Of a stretch of 5,386 bases of DNA, positions 4,946 to 5,386 are shown in pieces (within the stretch, counting starts at the first letter, position 1; each line of letters starts with the position of its first letter). A model generated the notes under the pieces. It had not been told where the DNA came from and ran no database searches. It saw only the letters and a program-made list of their open reading frames with translations. This stretch comes from Bacillota bacterium (GTDB taxonomy: Bacteria > Bacillota > Dethiobacteria > DTU022), in NCBI GenBank assembly GCA_012510305.1, contig JAAZIE010000123.1, forward strand, positions 1-5,386, given 5' to 3'. The translations under genes were made by a program, and so were the position numbers.

Positions 4946-5386
4946 TTACTCCGCGGAGACGATAAAATGCTCCTCCTTGAACTGCGGCTGATCTTCGTAG
5001 CGCGCCGCCAGGGAGCTGCGGTAGACCAGGTAGCTGTTCGGATCCGCATTGATCCCGTGCTCATTTAAAACGTTGATGATCCTCTCCGCCCGCGGCGGGC
5101 AGCCCTTGATCGGCACCGCCTCGTTGATCAGCTCATTATCCCTGTTTTCCCGGATAATGCAGTTGCCGAAAAGAAAGGTCTTCTTGTAACCGCCCTTGGA
5201 GCGGGCCACCTTGCCGGTAAGAAATTCAATGTTATCAAAGGGCTCCCCGGTATAAGCGCCCAGCAGCAGTATGAGCACCATGTTGTTTAAAAAAGCGCAC
5301 CCCGAGCAGATCGTATCATCGTACTTGGGATAATAGATCCCCTGGATCCCCATCCTGCCGAAAGCGGTGGGGCCCGAGTTGTCCTC
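4946..5386 (-). CDS. Unrecognised four-cysteine protein, C-terminal 146 residues (runs off the right edge)
   Basis: I do not recognise the family. The frame is open to base 5386, so the N-terminus lies outside and a methionine at 5353 is internal rather than a start. Visible residues contain exactly four cysteines, numbering from the window edge: a CSGC pair (27 and 30), GNC (76) and KGCPP (96). That spacing suits binding of one iron-sulfur cluster or a metal; GCPP also ends the cluster site of NuoB and hydrogenase small subunits, but the rest does not look like them. A hydrophobic stretch NNMVLILLLGAY (34-45) follows the first pair and may be a buried helix. A C-terminal part of a DUF362-like iron-sulfur protein is a guess only. 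It ends in TAA 29 nt before the deacetylase start, which suggests a shared operon. Confidence 0.8.
   Translation of the reverse strand, partial: EDNSGPTAFGRMGIQGIYYPKYDDTICSGCAFLNNMVLILLLGAYTGEPFDNIEFLTGKVARSKGGYKKTFLFGNCIIRENRDNELINEAVPIKGCPPRAERIINVLNEHGINADPNSYLVYRSSLAARYEDQPQFKEEHFIVSAE

Noticed and set aside
3777..4991. Plus-strand open frame of 404 codons over the DUF421 5' end, the gap and the PIG-L gene
   Set aside because: It is antisense to two well-supported genes and rich in His/Arg/Gly as expected of a shadow frame.
1..5386. Window length equal to the phiX174 genome (5386)
   Set aside because: Coincidence: the gene content is bacterial chromosomal and unrelated to that phage.
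1..5386. CRISPR array, insertion sequence or attachment site
   Set aside because: No regularly spaced repeats, transposase or integrase genes are present, and there is no repeat of the tRNA 3' end elsewhere in the window.

Overview
The window looks like chromosome of a fairly GC-rich Gram-positive of the Firmicutes, most likely a Clostridia-type, possibly spore-forming lineage. The basis is strong GGAGG-type ribosome binding sites, sigma-A-like promoters with 17-bp spacers, a Gram-positive-style aspartate-semialdehyde dehydrogenase, an MgtE magnesium transporter, and a DUF421/DUF4363 gene pair that I know mainly from that group. The genus cannot be fixed from the sequence. There is no sign of phage, insertion sequence or CRISPR.

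Left part (1-1140). The 5' part of asd runs leftwards off the window edge. The 395-nt gap between asd and the tRNA gene holds a candidate asd promoter, two overlapping inverted repeats that cannot both form, an 11-base G run and a terminator-like hairpin facing left. A rightward tRNA-Arg(CCG) gene follows, with a near-consensus promoter and a perfect hairpin-plus-T7 terminator.

Middle part (1141-2770). A promoter (1161-1189), a structured leader of about 134 nt and a strong Shine-Dalgarno lead into a complete mgtE (451 aa). The leader shares pieces of sequence and layout with the M-box magnesium riboswitch and its outer stem ends against the ribosome binding site, so magnesium control of mgtE is the leading inference. 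A strong, probably bidirectional terminator lies between mgtE and the convergent genes to its right.

Right part (2771-5386). Everything is on the minus strand. Read in transcription order it holds the C-terminal part of an unrecognised protein with four cysteines; a PIG-L/LmbE-type zinc deacetylase 29 nt downstream; a 310-nt gap rich in inverted repeats, with a candidate promoter; and a translationally coupled pair made of a DUF421 (YetF-like) membrane protein and a small DUF4363 protein.

The genes look like separate housekeeping or accessory transcription units rather than one pathway. The points most worth following up are the mgtE leader, the coupled DUF421-DUF4363 pair with its palindromic promoter region, and the four-cysteine protein beside the deacetylase.
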